64,000 nucleotides of DNA from Bdellovibrio sp. NC01 (lineage in GTDB: Bacteria > Bdellovibrionota > Bdellovibrionia > Bdellovibrionales > Bdellovibrionaceae): contig NZ_CP030034.1 of assembly GCF_006874625.1 (NCBI RefSeq), positions 3,782,001-3,846,000 of the forward strand. Reading direction: 5' to 3'. Shown here in pieces: positions 10,123 to 19,130 of the stretch. Each line of letters starts with the position of its first letter. The first letter of the stretch is position 1. The notes beneath the pieces are model-generated. The model searched no databases, had not been told where the DNA came from, and saw only the letters and a list, made by a program, of their open reading frames with translations. Made by a program: the position numbers and the translations under genes.

Positions 10123-11631
10123 ATGGCTATCAACTTGTTAAACAAAGAGATCGATTCACTGACATGCCCGGCTTTGGTCGTGTTTTCAAAAGCGAGTGCG
10201 CAAAAAGAAAAGCTCGCAAAAGTGACTCATTCTGATCTGAACAAAAAATTGGCTGCAACAATCGAAGAAAAAACAATCACTGGTAAGCACCAAGAGACTG
10301 TTACTTTCCGTGAAATGAACTACGCTGGCTTCCGCCATGTGATCGTAGTTGGTCTTGGTAAAGAAAATGAAATCGATCACGAAACTGTTCGTCAAGCGGT
10401 TGCCTCTGCTTATGAAGCAGTTAAAGCATTGAATGTTAAAGAAGCTGCTTTGCACTTCGATGGCATTACAACTGCGAAAAAAGATATCAATGCATTCCTT
10501 CAAGCAACTGCTGAAGGTTTGGTAATGACTTCATACGTATTCGACGAATTGAAATCGACTACTAAAGAGAAAAAAGCAACTGACGAACTTACTATCCACG
10601 TTGTGACTAAAGCTGGCGACAAAACTGCAAAAGCGGCATTCACTGAAGGTACAATCCTAGGTAACGTTGTTAACTTCTCTCGTCGCTTGGGCGATATGCC
10701 AGGCAACTTGATGACTCCGACAATCCTTGCTGATTCTGCAGCGGCAGCAGCTAAAGGTATCGCGAACTTGAAAGTGACTATCTGGGATAAAGCACGCATT
10801 AAAAAAGAGCGCATGGGCGGTCTTCTTGGCGTTTCTCAGGGTTCTGATCAAGAGCCACGCTTCATCATCATGGAATACAAAGGCGCAGCAGCTTCTAAAA
10901 AACCAGTTTGCTTCGTAGGTAAAGGTCTTACTTTCGACTGCGGTGGTATCAGCATTAAGCCTTCAGCGAACATGGAAGAAATGAAGTACGACATGTGCGG
11001 TGGCGCGAACGTTATCGGTACATTGCTTGCGATCGCTCAATTGAAATTGAAAGTGAACGCTGTAGGTCTTGTTGCTTCTACTGAAAACCTTGTGAACGGT
11101 TCAGCGACTAAACCAGGCGACGTACACACTGCACGTAACGGTAAAACTTTCGAAGTGAACAACACAGATGCTGAAGGTCGTTTGATCTTGGCTGATGCTT
11201 TGTCATACGCAACTGAACTTGAACCACAAATGATCTGTGACGCTGCAACTTTGACAGGTGCAATGGTTATCGCTTTGGGTAACACACACACTGGTTACTT
11301 CACTCGCAACGCTTCTTTGAAAAACAAAATCGAAAAAGCCGCGGTTGAGTCTGGTGAGTGGGTATGGAACATGCCTTTGACAGACTTCCATGTAAAAGAC
11401 ATGAAAGGTACTTTCGCAGATCTTTCTAACATCTCTTCTGGTAAAGGTGCGGGTTCTGCAACTGCAGCTGCATTCCTTGAGCAATTCGTTGGCGAAGGCA
11501 TCCCTTGGGCGCATTTCGACATCGCAGGCACTGGTTGGGCTGTTGGCAATCGTTTGCCTTACGCTCCTAAAAAAGGTGCTTCAGGCGCGATGATCCGTAC
11601 ATTCGTAGAAGTGGCGAAAGCACACATCTAA
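10123..11631 (+). CDS. pepA: Leucyl aminopeptidase (M17, cytosol aminopeptidase)
   Basis: 502 residues with all the M17 active-site residues in order: Lys267, Asp272, Lys279, Asp290, Asp349, Glu351 and Arg353, the last three in the signature NTDAEGRL. These match E. coli PepA with a constant shift of three. It removes N-terminal residues from peptides as a hexamer with two metal ions per subunit, completing peptide breakdown after Lon and ClpXP. A strong AAGGGG ribosome site precedes the ATG. It is closed by a terminator. Confidence 0.96.
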   Translation: MAINLLNKEIDSLTCPALVVFSKASAQKEKLAKVTHSDLNKKLAATIEEKTITGKHQETVTFREMNYAGFRHVIVVGLGKENEIDHETVRQAVASAYEAVKALNVKEAALHFDGITTAKKDINAFLQATAEGLVMTSYVFDELKSTTKEKKATDELTIHVVTKAGDKTAKAAFTEGTILGNVVNFSRRLGDMPGNLMTPTILADSAAAAAKGIANLKVTIWDKARIKKERMGGLLGVSQGSDQEPRFIIMEYKGAAASKKPVCFVGKGLTFDCGGISIKPSANMEEMKYDMCGGANVIGTLLAIAQLKLKVNAVGLVASTENLVNGSATKPGDVHTARNGKTFEVNNTDAEGRLILADALSYATELEPQMICDAATLTGAMVIALGNTHTGYFTRNASLKNKIEKAAVESGEWVWNMPLTDFHVKDMKGTFADLSNISSGKGAGSATAAAFLEQFVGEGIPWAHFDIAGTGWAVGNRLPYAPKKGASGAMIRTFVEVAKAHI

Positions 11632-11661
11632 TTGAATTACGAAATTCAATCGTTCTAAATA

Positions 11662-11692
11662 AAAAAACCCCAGTTCATCACTGGGGTTTTTT
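11662..11692. terminator. Terminator after pepA
   Basis: CCCCAG (11668-11673) pairs with CTGGGG (11681-11686), extended by an A-run and a run of six T. It also lies downstream of the converging gene ending at 11716, so it probably works both ways. Confidence 0.9.
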
Positions 11693-11715
11693 ACTTTAAA
11701 GCTTTAAATTTTAAA

Positions 11716-12348
11716 TTAGAACGTCAGAACCAGCGGATGCCCCATGTAGCGAGCCACTTCATCGCTTTCTACAGTCACTGATTTATTCTTTTGTTCGTTG
11801 TTAAGTTTCACTGACTTTAACAACCATGTTCTTGGCCAGTCTTCAGGAAGATTCGCAAAACGCACAGTCACCGCGTGACCTTCGTTAAAGTTAAACTCCC
11901 CGTCGCCAGGTTTTTCATTCAAGATTTTTGCAACTGGAAGATAAAGCGGATTGATCTTCGTCATGTCATTGGAATATTCGCAGCGACCTTCAATTTCCAT
12001 AGTGGGTTTATCGCCACCTACAGAAACGCCTTCAGCTTCAAACGTCATTGTGACTTTACCGAATTCTTGGCACGCCAATTTCTTTTCACCAGCGTCATCG
12101 CGGAACACGAAATGACCTAAGCCCAAACCCATGCCGTCAGCACTTCTTTTCATTTCAAAGCCAGCAACCAGGCGTTGTTTAACCGCTTCATGAAGCGAAT
12201 CACCTGTTAGATTTGAAAAGTCGAAGTTTGTACGAATCGCCGCTGGGTCACGGTTGATAGAAAAGCTGTCTGTTGTGTAGCGAAGGTATGAATAACCCAC
12301 GGCAAAGCAGACGACAAAAAGTCCAAATACTCCTGCAAATCTTTGCAT
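11716..12348 (-). CDS. Membrane-anchored periplasmic protein of unknown function
   Basis: 210 residues. One N-terminal hydrophobic helix (about residues 5-23, VFGLFVVCFAVGYSYL) with no clear cleavage site suggests an uncleaved anchor facing the periplasm. The rest is soluble and strand-rich, with two cysteines ('KKLACQEF' and 'GRCEYSN') well placed for a disulfide. I do not recognise a family. It is convergent with pepA. Confidence 0.7.
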   Translation of the reverse strand: MQRFAGVFGLFVVCFAVGYSYLRYTTDSFSINRDPAAIRTNFDFSNLTGDSLHEAVKQRLVAGFEMKRSADGMGLGLGHFVFRDDAGEKKLACQEFGKVTMTFEAEGVSVGGDKPTMEIEGRCEYSNDMTKINPLYLPVAKILNEKPGDGEFNFNEGHAVTVRFANLPEDWPRTWLLKSVKLNNEQKNKSVTVESDEVARYMGHPLVLTF

Positions 12349-12491
12349 ACGTTTCCCTCTTTAAAGCAGAATAACATGCTTTCTCGACCTCTCCTCTATT
12401 TTCGCGTCATACGACAACAGTGCCGGTCTTAGGCCTAGCCGAAAATGCACCGGGCAGAGTTTTCATACTTTGTCGGTAAGTGTTCCGAGTT

Positions 12492-12510
12492 AAGGGTGCG
12501 GGACACCCTT
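12492..12510 (+). promoter_or_regulatory. Hairpin in the leader region of the esterase gene
   Basis: AAGGGTG pairs with CACCCTT over a 5-nt loop. Only a short T/A stretch follows, so it is a weak terminator at best. It lies 73 bases before the ATG at 12583. Confidence 0.3.
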
Positions 12511-12582
12511 TAATTTGCAATCCGCAGGAAGGCTCGTTACACCTTATTTCCATGACCGCTATGACTGCGCGGTGAGGGAATC

Positions 12583-13392
12583 ATGAAACTAGCAACTTTA
12601 ATTTCGATCATCTTACTAACTTCGTTTGCACAAGCGGCGAAGAAATCAATGTGTGAATCTGGTGGCATCATCGTGAAACACATCGCTTGTCCATTTCAAG
12701 AAAAAGAAATTAAAGGCGCACTTCTTACTCGCGATGTGAAGTATTCACTCCCTGAAGGTCCGATGCCTCAAGATGGTTGGCCAACAGTTGTAATCTTTCA
12801 AGGAAGTTTCTTTTCTGTCGAATTTGAACGTAGTCAAGGGATGCCATTTGGTGGCTTTAATGAAATTCGTTTGATCCAAAGTCTGCTTGATCATGGTTTC
12901 GCAGTTGTTGCACCAAATGCTATTTCAAATCTTGCGTGGGAAACAAATTTAATTGGCGTGACATGGGAAGGTTCTGAAGACGACGTGTTCTTGCATGCAC
13001 TTTTCAATTCAATGTCAGCAGGCGAGTTCGGTCCACTGAACATGAACAAACTTTTTGCCACAGGAATTTCTAGCGGTGGTTACAACACCAGTCGTATGGC
13101 TGTTTCTTTTCCGGGAATGTTTAAAGCATTAGCGATCGAATCCGGTTCTTACGCAAGCTGCGGAGGTCCTTTGTGCGACATTCCTGAATTACCCGTAGAT
13201 CACCCACCGACGATGTTTCTTCACGGCGACAATGACTACATCGTTCCGATCTCTACTATGAAAAAATATTACGAGAAGCTGAAAGATAACGGAGTTAAAA
13301 CTGCGGTCGTCATTGATCCCCACGCTGGTCACGAATGGCTAGATAAGGCTCCGGAGGCCGTGACCAAGTGGTTCATGAAATTTAAACGCTAG
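12583..13392 (+). CDS. Secreted esterase of the PHB depolymerase/alpha-beta hydrolase type
   Basis: 269 residues with a signal peptide (MKLATLISIILLTSFAQA). The nucleophile elbow is G-I-S163-S-G. The likely acid is the Asp in 'GDNDYIVP' and the base is the His in 'HAGHEWL', giving a complete alpha/beta-hydrolase triad. The layout resembles the poly(3-hydroxybutyrate) depolymerase and feruloyl-esterase group. The substrate is uncertain, but an exported hydrolase of polyester or ester-linked prey material is plausible. Its stop codon overlaps the stop of the converging KH gene. Confidence 0.75.
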   Translation: MKLATLISIILLTSFAQAAKKSMCESGGIIVKHIACPFQEKEIKGALLTRDVKYSLPEGPMPQDGWPTVVIFQGSFFSVEFERSQGMPFGGFNEIRLIQSLLDHGFAVVAPNAISNLAWETNLIGVTWEGSEDDVFLHALFNSMSAGEFGPLNMNKLFATGISSGGYNTSRMAVSFPGMFKALAIESGSYASCGGPLCDIPELPVDHPPTMFLHGDNDYIVPISTMKKYYEKLKDNGVKTAVVIDPHAGHEWLDKAPEAVTKWFMKFKR

Positions 13393-13715
13393 TCTTGCGC
13401 AGATCCTCGCGCGCAGTACGCTTCAAGTTGTTGATCCAGCTGAACGACAGCGCGCATTCCGAAACGAGCCATCTGAGCTTTAAGAATCACACGAATCGCT
13501 TCAATGGTTGCACCCTTCTTACCTAACAGCAGACCCAAATCTTCCGGTGCTACCACGACAACATAAACCGTTGTCTTATCTCCTCTGAAAAACTCAACAC
13601 GGACTCCTGCTGGATTGCGCACGATCTTTTGGATCATGGTTTCCAGATAGGCACGCATATCTGCTCTTGCCTGTACTTGTGAGTCGTCTAAAACTTCTGT
13701 CGCATTCGTTGACAT
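13389..13715 (-). CDS. KH-domain RNA-binding protein (KhpA-like)
   Basis: 108 residues from ATG at 13715, eight bases after a GGAGG site. An in-frame start 27 bases upstream is not supported by a ribosome site. The core is a single type II KH domain with the GxxG loop Gly65-Lys-Lys-Gly68 between helices, preceded by a strand with 'VEFFRGDKTTVYVVV'. A single-KH protein of this size resembles KhpA, which binds small RNAs and mRNAs and affects division and cell-wall growth in other bacteria. Unlike the usual location beside rpsP and rimM, it stands alone here. Confidence 0.8.
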   Translation of the reverse strand: MSTNATEVLDDSQVQARADMRAYLETMIQKIVRNPAGVRVEFFRGDKTTVYVVVVAPEDLGLLLGKKGATIEAIRVILKAQMARFGMRAVVQLDQQLEAYCARGSAQD

Positions 13716-13791
13716 TAAAAGGCCTCCTGCCTGAACAACCAAAGAATACGGATTTTAAATGTGAGGGGAAGTGTAGATTGCAAATAACAAA

Positions 13792-13810
13792 CGGGGTTTG
13801 GTAAACCCCG
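13792..13810 (-). terminator. Terminator after the 199-residue secreted protein gene
   Basis: CGGGGTTT and AAACCCCG form an 8-bp perfect stem with a 3-nt loop. On the minus strand it is followed by TTTGTTATTTG, a T-rich tail. Confidence 0.75.
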
Positions 13811-13815
13811 ATCTA

Positions 13816-14415
13816 CTATTTGCGAGATTTGAATTCTGCAAACATGATGTCGAGCTCATTTAATACAACGGCATCAGTAGCAGATTGGTAAGCGGTTTTA
13901 TTTCCATTTTTTACTGATAATTTGTCAGAGAAAATCAGGTTCTGTGTCGCCTGATGTGCAAGCTGCAAGTCTTTAGAAATTAACGAACGACCATTGATCT
14001 TGATTCTTAAAGCACGGTTGCCTTCCAAAACAACTGGTTGTGAAGCATCCACTGTAAGCGCAACGTCTTCATAGACCGAATATGATCCGTGATCGACCAT
14101 TTGCATTTCTGTTAACTTATCGTCAGCGGAAACTTTAATCACAACTGTTTTATAAATATCCATCGCAAGCTCGCCACCTTGAGCAGATACAACGTGTTGT
14201 TTGAAGAACAACGCATCGTCAGTCGCTGCAAGAATCTTTTGTGCATTTTTATTTGCTTGGATGTTTTCTAAAATACGGTCAATGCCCGTTACGCGAAGAA
14301 CCGCGTGAACACATCCACCATAGTAAGCGCATGAGAAAATTTCTTTGCTGATTTCAGCATGAGCCGTTGCCTGAACCATCAATCCAGCGATCAAAGTTAA
14401 TAAGGCTTTCTTCAT
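13816..14415 (-). CDS. Secreted protein of unknown function
   Basis: 199 residues with a signal peptide (MKKALLTLIAGLMVQATAHA). The mature part begins with a Cys pair spaced 'FSCAYYGGCVHA', followed by mixed helix and strand with no catalytic motif I recognise. The start has GGAGG four bases upstream. A small hairpin lies further upstream in the leader. It is transcribed alone, away from the TIGR02147 regulator. Confidence 0.75.
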   Translation of the reverse strand: MKKALLTLIAGLMVQATAHAEISKEIFSCAYYGGCVHAVLRVTGIDRILENIQANKNAQKILAATDDALFFKQHVVSAQGGELAMDIYKTVVIKVSADDKLTEMQMVDHGSYSVYEDVALTVDASQPVVLEGNRALRIKINGRSLISKDLQLAHQATQNLIFSDKLSVKNGNKTAYQSATDAVVLNELDIMFAEFKSRK

Positions 14416-14432
14416 ACGACCTCCAATATGGA

Positions 14433-14450
14433 CTCCCGGTCATTCGGGAG
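14433..14450 (-). promoter_or_regulatory. Leader hairpin upstream of the 199-residue secreted protein
   Basis: On the minus strand CTCCCG pairs with CGGGAG over a 6-nt loop. It ends 13 bases before the GGAGG site of the gene starting at 14415. Its CTCC arm could alternatively pair with that ribosome site. Confidence 0.35.
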
Positions 14451-14626
14451 CACAGAGCGAATGCACTTACTAAAGTTAGCAATTCATGGGCCTTGTAAAT
14501 TACTCTACGGCGACGGTAATAGAGGGGGTTTAACCCCAATTCATTGATAATCAGCCGCCTAAATGTTAGACAGAAGCCCATAGTGGGCCGTGTATATTTT
14601 TCCAGAAGACCTTGCTTATGCGTAAT

Positions 14627-14648
14627 ATTACCAAGGTTTTTTGGTAAT
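14627..14648. promoter_or_regulatory. Perfect inverted repeat, possible operator
   Basis: ATTACCAA and TTGGTAAT are separated by GGTTTT. The 8-base arms lie about 85 bases before the TIGR02147 gene. It could bind a dimeric regulator, perhaps the gene's own product, or form a weak hairpin. Confidence 0.35.
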
Positions 14649-14731
14649 TATCCGTCTGTCTATCGAAGCATCTTGTACGTTCACGACTAAGCCTTTGACT
14701 GCCTACTCTAGAATCAGTGTAGAAGGTACTT

Positions 14732-15481
14732 ATGTATAAATCCTCAGAATTTTTGCTTAATGAATTTCAAAGACAAAAGACTTTGTCGCCCGCTTTGACG
14801 AACTCTCAGTTCGCAAAGAATTTGGGTATTCCTGCAAGCCGTCTTAGCGACTATTTGAACGGTCGTCGCGTAATGACGATGGCAGTAGCAAAACAAATCA
14901 CGAAAAATCTTTCACTGGGTTCTTCAGATTTGGATCATCTTAAAACTTTGATCGATCTTGATAAAAGCAGCAAAAAAACTTTGCTGTCTGAAAGCCAGCT
15001 TCGTGATGATGAATTTTCTGTGATTTGCGATTGGTACCACTTCGGTATCATGGCCCTTCTAAGCGTTAAATCATTCCAGTCAAATCCGGAATGGATCGCC
15101 GAACGTTTGAATATCCCCGTTGAAGTTGCACAAGCCGCGGTTGATCGTCTTTTGCGTTTGGGCTTGGTTGAATTCAAGAATAAAAAACTTGTGGCGACTC
15201 GCCGCCAGCTTGAGACAACTCACAACGTTCCTTCAGAATCTTTGCGTCGTTCACACAAACAATCTTTGCAGCAAGTTGTAGATCAAATCGACAACGTACC
15301 CATGCACCTACGTGACGTGACTTCGATCACTTTTGCAATCAACCGCAAAAAGATTTCTGAGGCTAAAGGTATCATTCGTAAGTTCCGCAGAAAGATGGCT
15401 GACCTTCTTTCCCAAGGACCAAAAACTGACGTTTACAATTTAAATATTCAACTCTTCCCGGTTTCGAAGGTAACAAAATGA
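14732..15481 (+). CDS. TIGR02147-family regulator (helix-turn-helix plus DUF4423-like domain)
   Basis: 249 residues. Residues about 20-60 form a helix-turn-helix ('NSQFAKNLGIPASRLSDYLN'). The middle ('FSVICDWYHFGIMALLSVKSF') and the following winged helix ('PVEVAQAAVDRLLRLGLVE') match what I know of the TIGR02147 family, which is expanded in Bdellovibrio and Fibrobacter relatives. It probably regulates transcription, but no ligand or target is known. It overlaps the next gene by ATGA, so it is co-translated with that secreted protein. Confidence 0.85.
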   Translation: MYKSSEFLLNEFQRQKTLSPALTNSQFAKNLGIPASRLSDYLNGRRVMTMAVAKQITKNLSLGSSDLDHLKTLIDLDKSSKKTLLSESQLRDDEFSVICDWYHFGIMALLSVKSFQSNPEWIAERLNIPVEVAQAAVDRLLRLGLVEFKNKKLVATRRQLETTHNVPSESLRRSHKQSLQQVVDQIDNVPMHLRDVTSITFAINRKKISEAKGIIRKFRRKMADLLSQGPKTDVYNLNIQLFPVSKVTK

Positions 15482-16728
15482 TGAAGTTCTTATTTGGCTT
15501 TGTTCTTTTATTTTCTACTACTTCGTTTGCTAATACTTGGTATGACCGCGGTAATGGCGGCTTCGTTCTTTCGTGCCAGGGACAAGCACCACAAGTTTTG
15601 GATTTGTATGAAGCGACGACTCGCTTTGGTTTAACAACAGTAGCAGCTGAAGGTGACAATGAAGTTGCTAAAGCTTCTGCGCTGATCGGACGTTTGGCGG
15701 CAAAAGATCCACAACGTGCTTCGACTTTGCAAACTTGGTTGAATGGATTTTTGCAAGAAGCGCAATTCGTTGATGGCAGCTTCGCACGCACTCCGGATTT
15801 AGGCTTAGTGTTGATTCCAGATTCTTGCTCTTTGGATCAAACAATCGTGCAACAACAACCTTCTGTGGTGAACAAGTTCAGATACTTGATCAACAAAAAG
15901 CTTTGGAACAGCTTGGACGCTGACAACAAAGCCGCATTGATCGTGCACGAATTGATCTATCGCGAATTCATTTCAACTCCGTCGCAAGAATTTAGCTCTG
16001 AACGCATTCGTTATTTTAATGCTTTCATTCACGCGAATCTTCCGGGTATCAACACTGTACAAGACTATGTGGCTCGTCTTCAAGATCTGCACATCGGTCA
16101 CTTCCAGTATAACGGTTTGATGTTGTTCTTGGGTTCGACAAACGCAAATGGTGAGTGGATTAGTGCGATTGTTGGCTTTGATAATGACCAAAACATTGTG
16201 CAAGCAAATCTATTCGCTTTCCAAATGATCAACAGACCTTATTTCACTTACTCTTGCATGGAAAAAGATGTGACGCCAAATCTTGGTAAGATCACTTTGA
16301 ATGCAAAAGGTGAATTGCTGTCATTTGATGCGGATCCTGCGTTTGTTCCAACGTTCTCTTGCGCGTTGCCTGAATTCGAATACTCGCACAACGATGCAAA
16401 ATTTGAAGTGACTGGCACACGCTGGATGTTTGGTGCAGGTGAAATGCCAACTCTAGTTGCAGGCGCACCTGCGACTCGTAATATTGAAATCACTTATGGT
16501 AGCAATGTCTTCCAAAGTCCAAGCTATCCGGAATTGTTTCCGACACGTCAAAATACTTTGTTCCGCTTCGATGAAAAGATGAATTTGGTAGAGATCGGTT
16601 TAGGTGGCAGCCCTTGCAAACGTCCAAGTGACGGTGCGATTTCATTCCTGCCAAACCATTTGCAACAAACTTTGACTGTATCCATTGATCAAGCAGGCCG
16701 CGCCACGCACGTACCTGCTTGTTATTAA
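15478..16728 (+). CDS. Secreted protein coupled to the TIGR02147 regulator
   Basis: 416 residues with a signal peptide (MMKFLFGFVLLFSTTSFA). Residues about 20-190 are helical and include 'ALIVHELIYREF', an HE-containing helix that faintly recalls the HExxH zinc helix but lacks the second His. The C-terminal half is strand-rich. Six cysteines are spread through the mature chain. The ATGA overlap with the regulator gene suggests a functional link. I know no function for it. Confidence 0.8.
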   Translation: MMKFLFGFVLLFSTTSFANTWYDRGNGGFVLSCQGQAPQVLDLYEATTRFGLTTVAAEGDNEVAKASALIGRLAAKDPQRASTLQTWLNGFLQEAQFVDGSFARTPDLGLVLIPDSCSLDQTIVQQQPSVVNKFRYLINKKLWNSLDADNKAALIVHELIYREFISTPSQEFSSERIRYFNAFIHANLPGINTVQDYVARLQDLHIGHFQYNGLMLFLGSTNANGEWISAIVGFDNDQNIVQANLFAFQMINRPYFTYSCMEKDVTPNLGKITLNAKGELLSFDADPAFVPTFSCALPEFEYSHNDAKFEVTGTRWMFGAGEMPTLVAGAPATRNIEITYGSNVFQSPSYPELFPTRQNTLFRFDEKMNLVEIGLGGSPCKRPSDGAISFLPNHLQQTLTVSIDQAGRATHVPACY

Positions 16729-16738
16729 GATTTCGTGC

Positions 16739-17989
16739 TTAACCGCCACAAGGCGTTTGCACATATCCATTGAAACGCGCACCTAGCTCTTTCGCTTCGT
16801 GCGCAATCGCAAGCAATCCCAACTTCGCTGTCCAACCATAAACGTTTTCTTGCGGGCAGCCTTTCGCATCCAACGCCAAATCAGACACACACAAACGCTT
16901 ATAAACTGCGCCGGGGCTGTTCAAACTATCCGTAGAGCTTTTCTCTGAATGCGTGCGTAGGAAACCACCAGCAAGCTCGCAACCGATCATGTAAATGCAG
17001 GGCTCTGCGCTTGCGCCATCTGCTTGTACAATTGAAGGAATACCTTCTTGGATGATCACTTCTTCAACGTCACGACCGCCTTTGGCCGCTTTCATTTTCT
17101 TACGTGATTTATAAGACCATTCTTTTACTTCCGCACCCGAGCCCACACGAATAACTGCCAGACCGTATGTACCCGCATTGTTTTTTACGAATACGAAGGG
17201 CTCTTGTTCGATGCCGCGCTTTTTATAGTCTTCTTTTAGGCGCGCAATCATCGCATCAACTCGCTCAGCCAGGGCGGCACGTGAATTTTCATCGCCGATA
17301 TCGAAGTTTTCAAAAAGCTCGGTTTCGACTCTTAGAAGGAAGGGATCGATCTGAGCGATCGCAGAAAACTCTTCGACAAGTTGATTGTAATATTTGAAGT
17401 ATGTGCTTTTCTTTCTTTGATACCAGCCCAACTCATGTGGAGGATTCATTGGGAAATCCGTCACAGTTTTTGACCACTCTTCGTATTGTTCTGAAAAGTC
17501 ATTGTTGCTGATGATGAGGTCTGGTTTGAATTCCTTCATCAACGGACCATTCGTCAGCGCTGAATGCACTTCCAATTCACGACCGGCTGCACTTGTTACT
17601 TTCATCGGCTCAGCCAATTCGCGCGGAATTGCAATTTTCACGTTCGCGCCAGATGACTCAATCAATGACTTAATTGTGTAAACGTTTTCCCAATAGAACG
17701 CATTGTTCGTGTGTTCTTCAGTGACAAGCAGGATGTTTTTAACAGCGCCATAGTGGCTTTTGATATATTTACTCATCAAGCCTGCAGATGTTTCTTTGTC
17801 TGTCGGGCAGATGTTGTTAAAACCAGCCGGGAAAATATTCGCGTCGACGTTCGTTACTTTGTAACCGGAATCGCGAATGTCGTAACTTGAATAAATCGGA
17901 TACGACAATGTCGCGGTCTTTTGTGAAAACCAGTTACAGATTTCAGTCATGTTGGCGATGGTTTGTTTGTGAAGTGTGAGCTTCGCCAT
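16739..17989 (-). CDS. gshA: Glutamate-cysteine ligase, ATP-grasp (Acidithiobacillus-type) family
   Basis: 416 residues from ATG at 17989, preceded by AAGGAGA; an upstream in-frame start would overlap the lipoprotein gene. The sequence recalls the TIGR02049-type GshA, with 'NPPHELGWYQRKKS' and a C-terminal ATP-grasp-like part ('PFVFVKNNAGTYGLAVIRV', where a Lys and Gly-rich loop bind nucleotide). This enzyme joins glutamate and cysteine in the first step of glutathione synthesis. No glutathione synthetase gene is in the window. It is last in a minus-strand run with the TPR lipoprotein and the ArsA-like genes. Confidence 0.8.
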   Translation of the reverse strand: MAKLTLHKQTIANMTEICNWFSQKTATLSYPIYSSYDIRDSGYKVTNVDANIFPAGFNNICPTDKETSAGLMSKYIKSHYGAVKNILLVTEEHTNNAFYWENVYTIKSLIESSGANVKIAIPRELAEPMKVTSAAGRELEVHSALTNGPLMKEFKPDLIISNNDFSEQYEEWSKTVTDFPMNPPHELGWYQRKKSTYFKYYNQLVEEFSAIAQIDPFLLRVETELFENFDIGDENSRAALAERVDAMIARLKEDYKKRGIEQEPFVFVKNNAGTYGLAVIRVGSGAEVKEWSYKSRKKMKAAKGGRDVEEVIIQEGIPSIVQADGASAEPCIYMIGCELAGGFLRTHSEKSSTDSLNSPGAVYKRLCVSDLALDAKGCPQENVYGWTAKLGLLAIAHEAKELGARFNGYVQTPCGG

Positions 17990-17999
17990 TTCTTTCTCC

Positions 18000-19130
18000 T
18001 TACAGATTCGGATCTTCGGTCGGAACAATTTTCGGAGGAGTTGGAATTGGTTTTTTCAAACCTTCCTCTTCAGGTAACAGGGAATCTGCCTTCACCCGTC
18101 CCGGTCTTTTCACACTGTTGAATCTTTGCGATTCTTCAGTCAGGGACATTGTTTCTTTGGATTGGTACAATAAGTCTTCAGTTCTTTTTCTTAAGTTCTG
18201 CAAGAATGAAAAGAAACTTTCTTCAAATTGATTCGGTTTCTGTCCCTGCAAAGGCTTAAATAGCTCTGCTTGGTCTAACAGATCAGTGATCGTCCCCGCA
18301 AATTCAATCTGCGTTTTACGCTCTGCTTGAGTTTCTGCCAAATTTAAAAACGATTGGTACGTCGCCTGACCCTGTTCTAAAGCGCGTGCGGACCATGCGG
18401 GATCATTTTGTTGCATCGACTTGATTAAGTAGATTTGCACCATTCTGAAGCCTTCCGCAGATTGTTCAAAATTATCTGCGGAAAGTTGATTCGTAGAAAT
18501 GCTGCCCATTTGATAGTACGTCTTTGCCAGCCAACCTATGCCGACTTCTTTTTTCTCTAAGCGAATGCGGTTGATGCCTTTTTCCGCTTGGTTCAGATAA
18601 TTCATTGCCTCTTTATCGCGACCTAATTTTCCGTAAATGCTTGCAAGGCGTGCGGGAATTTCAGCTTCAGCCACTTCCGCAGGAAGATATTTGCCTAAGC
18701 GTTGTGCGTCTAGCAACGCAGCTGTGGTTTTTAGATCGTCACCCGTTGCTTCGTACGCGAATGACATTCGATACAAAGCAAGTGCCGCGATTTCAGGATG
18801 GTCTTTTGAAGTTTTCAGATAAACGTCACGATCAATTTTAGTCGCCTCATCCCAACGACCCAAGCCTTCAAGAGCATGAGCTTCGCCCAAACGTGATGAT
18901 TCGAAAAAATTTGATTGCGGATAAGATGATTGGAAAGAACGGAAAGCAAGGCGAGCTTCTTCGTAGCGACCCAGTGAAAGCAATCGCTCGGCATTATTAA
19001 TTTCATTTTCTTCAGCGAACTTTTGCGAGGACATCGGAGATTCTACGGACTGCGTATCATGCTGCATGCGCAAGCTACTACAGGCCGTCATAGTTAAGGG
19101 AAGACAAAGTCCTAGAACTTTCCAATTCAT
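18000..19130 (-). CDS. TPR-repeat lipoprotein
   Basis: 376 residues. A lipoprotein signal ends with the lipobox LTMTAC (Cys17), so the mature protein is probably anchored in the outer membrane. Residues about 45-180 contain TPR-like helical repeats ('AERLLSLGRYEEARLAF', 'IYGKLGRDKEAMNYL'). The rest is helical, with a Pro-rich tail. It overlaps the upstream ArsA-like gene by ATGA. TPR lipoproteins usually scaffold envelope complexes; its partners are unknown. Confidence 0.8.
   Translation of the reverse strand: MNWKVLGLCLPLTMTACSSLRMQHDTQSVESPMSSQKFAEENEINNAERLLSLGRYEEARLAFRSFQSSYPQSNFFESSRLGEAHALEGLGRWDEATKIDRDVYLKTSKDHPEIAALALYRMSFAYEATGDDLKTTAALLDAQRLGKYLPAEVAEAEIPARLASIYGKLGRDKEAMNYLNQAEKGINRIRLEKKEVGIGWLAKTYYQMGSISTNQLSADNFEQSAEGFRMVQIYLIKSMQQNDPAWSARALEQGQATYQSFLNLAETQAERKTQIEFAGTITDLLDQAELFKPLQGQKPNQFEESFFSFLQNLRKRTEDLLYQSKETMSLTEESQRFNSVKRPGRVKADSLLPEEEGLKKPIPTPPKIVPTEDPNL

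Larger units (their letters stand above)
14416..14731. other. Divergent intergenic region with two inverted repeats
   Basis: This 316-base stretch separates the secreted protein gene from the TIGR02147 regulator. It holds the leader hairpin at 14433-14450 and the operator-like repeat at 14627-14648. TTGACT and TAGAAT hexamers near 14695-14714 are only 8 bases apart and are not a normal promoter pair. No small gene is evident. Confidence 0.5.

Noticed and set aside
14695-14714. TTGACT and TAGAAT as a sigma-70 promoter for the TIGR02147 gene
   Set aside because: The hexamers are 8 bases apart; about 17 are needed.
15478-16728. Zinc metalloprotease call from the HELIYREF helix
   Set aside because: The second histidine of HExxH is missing and no third ligand is apparent.
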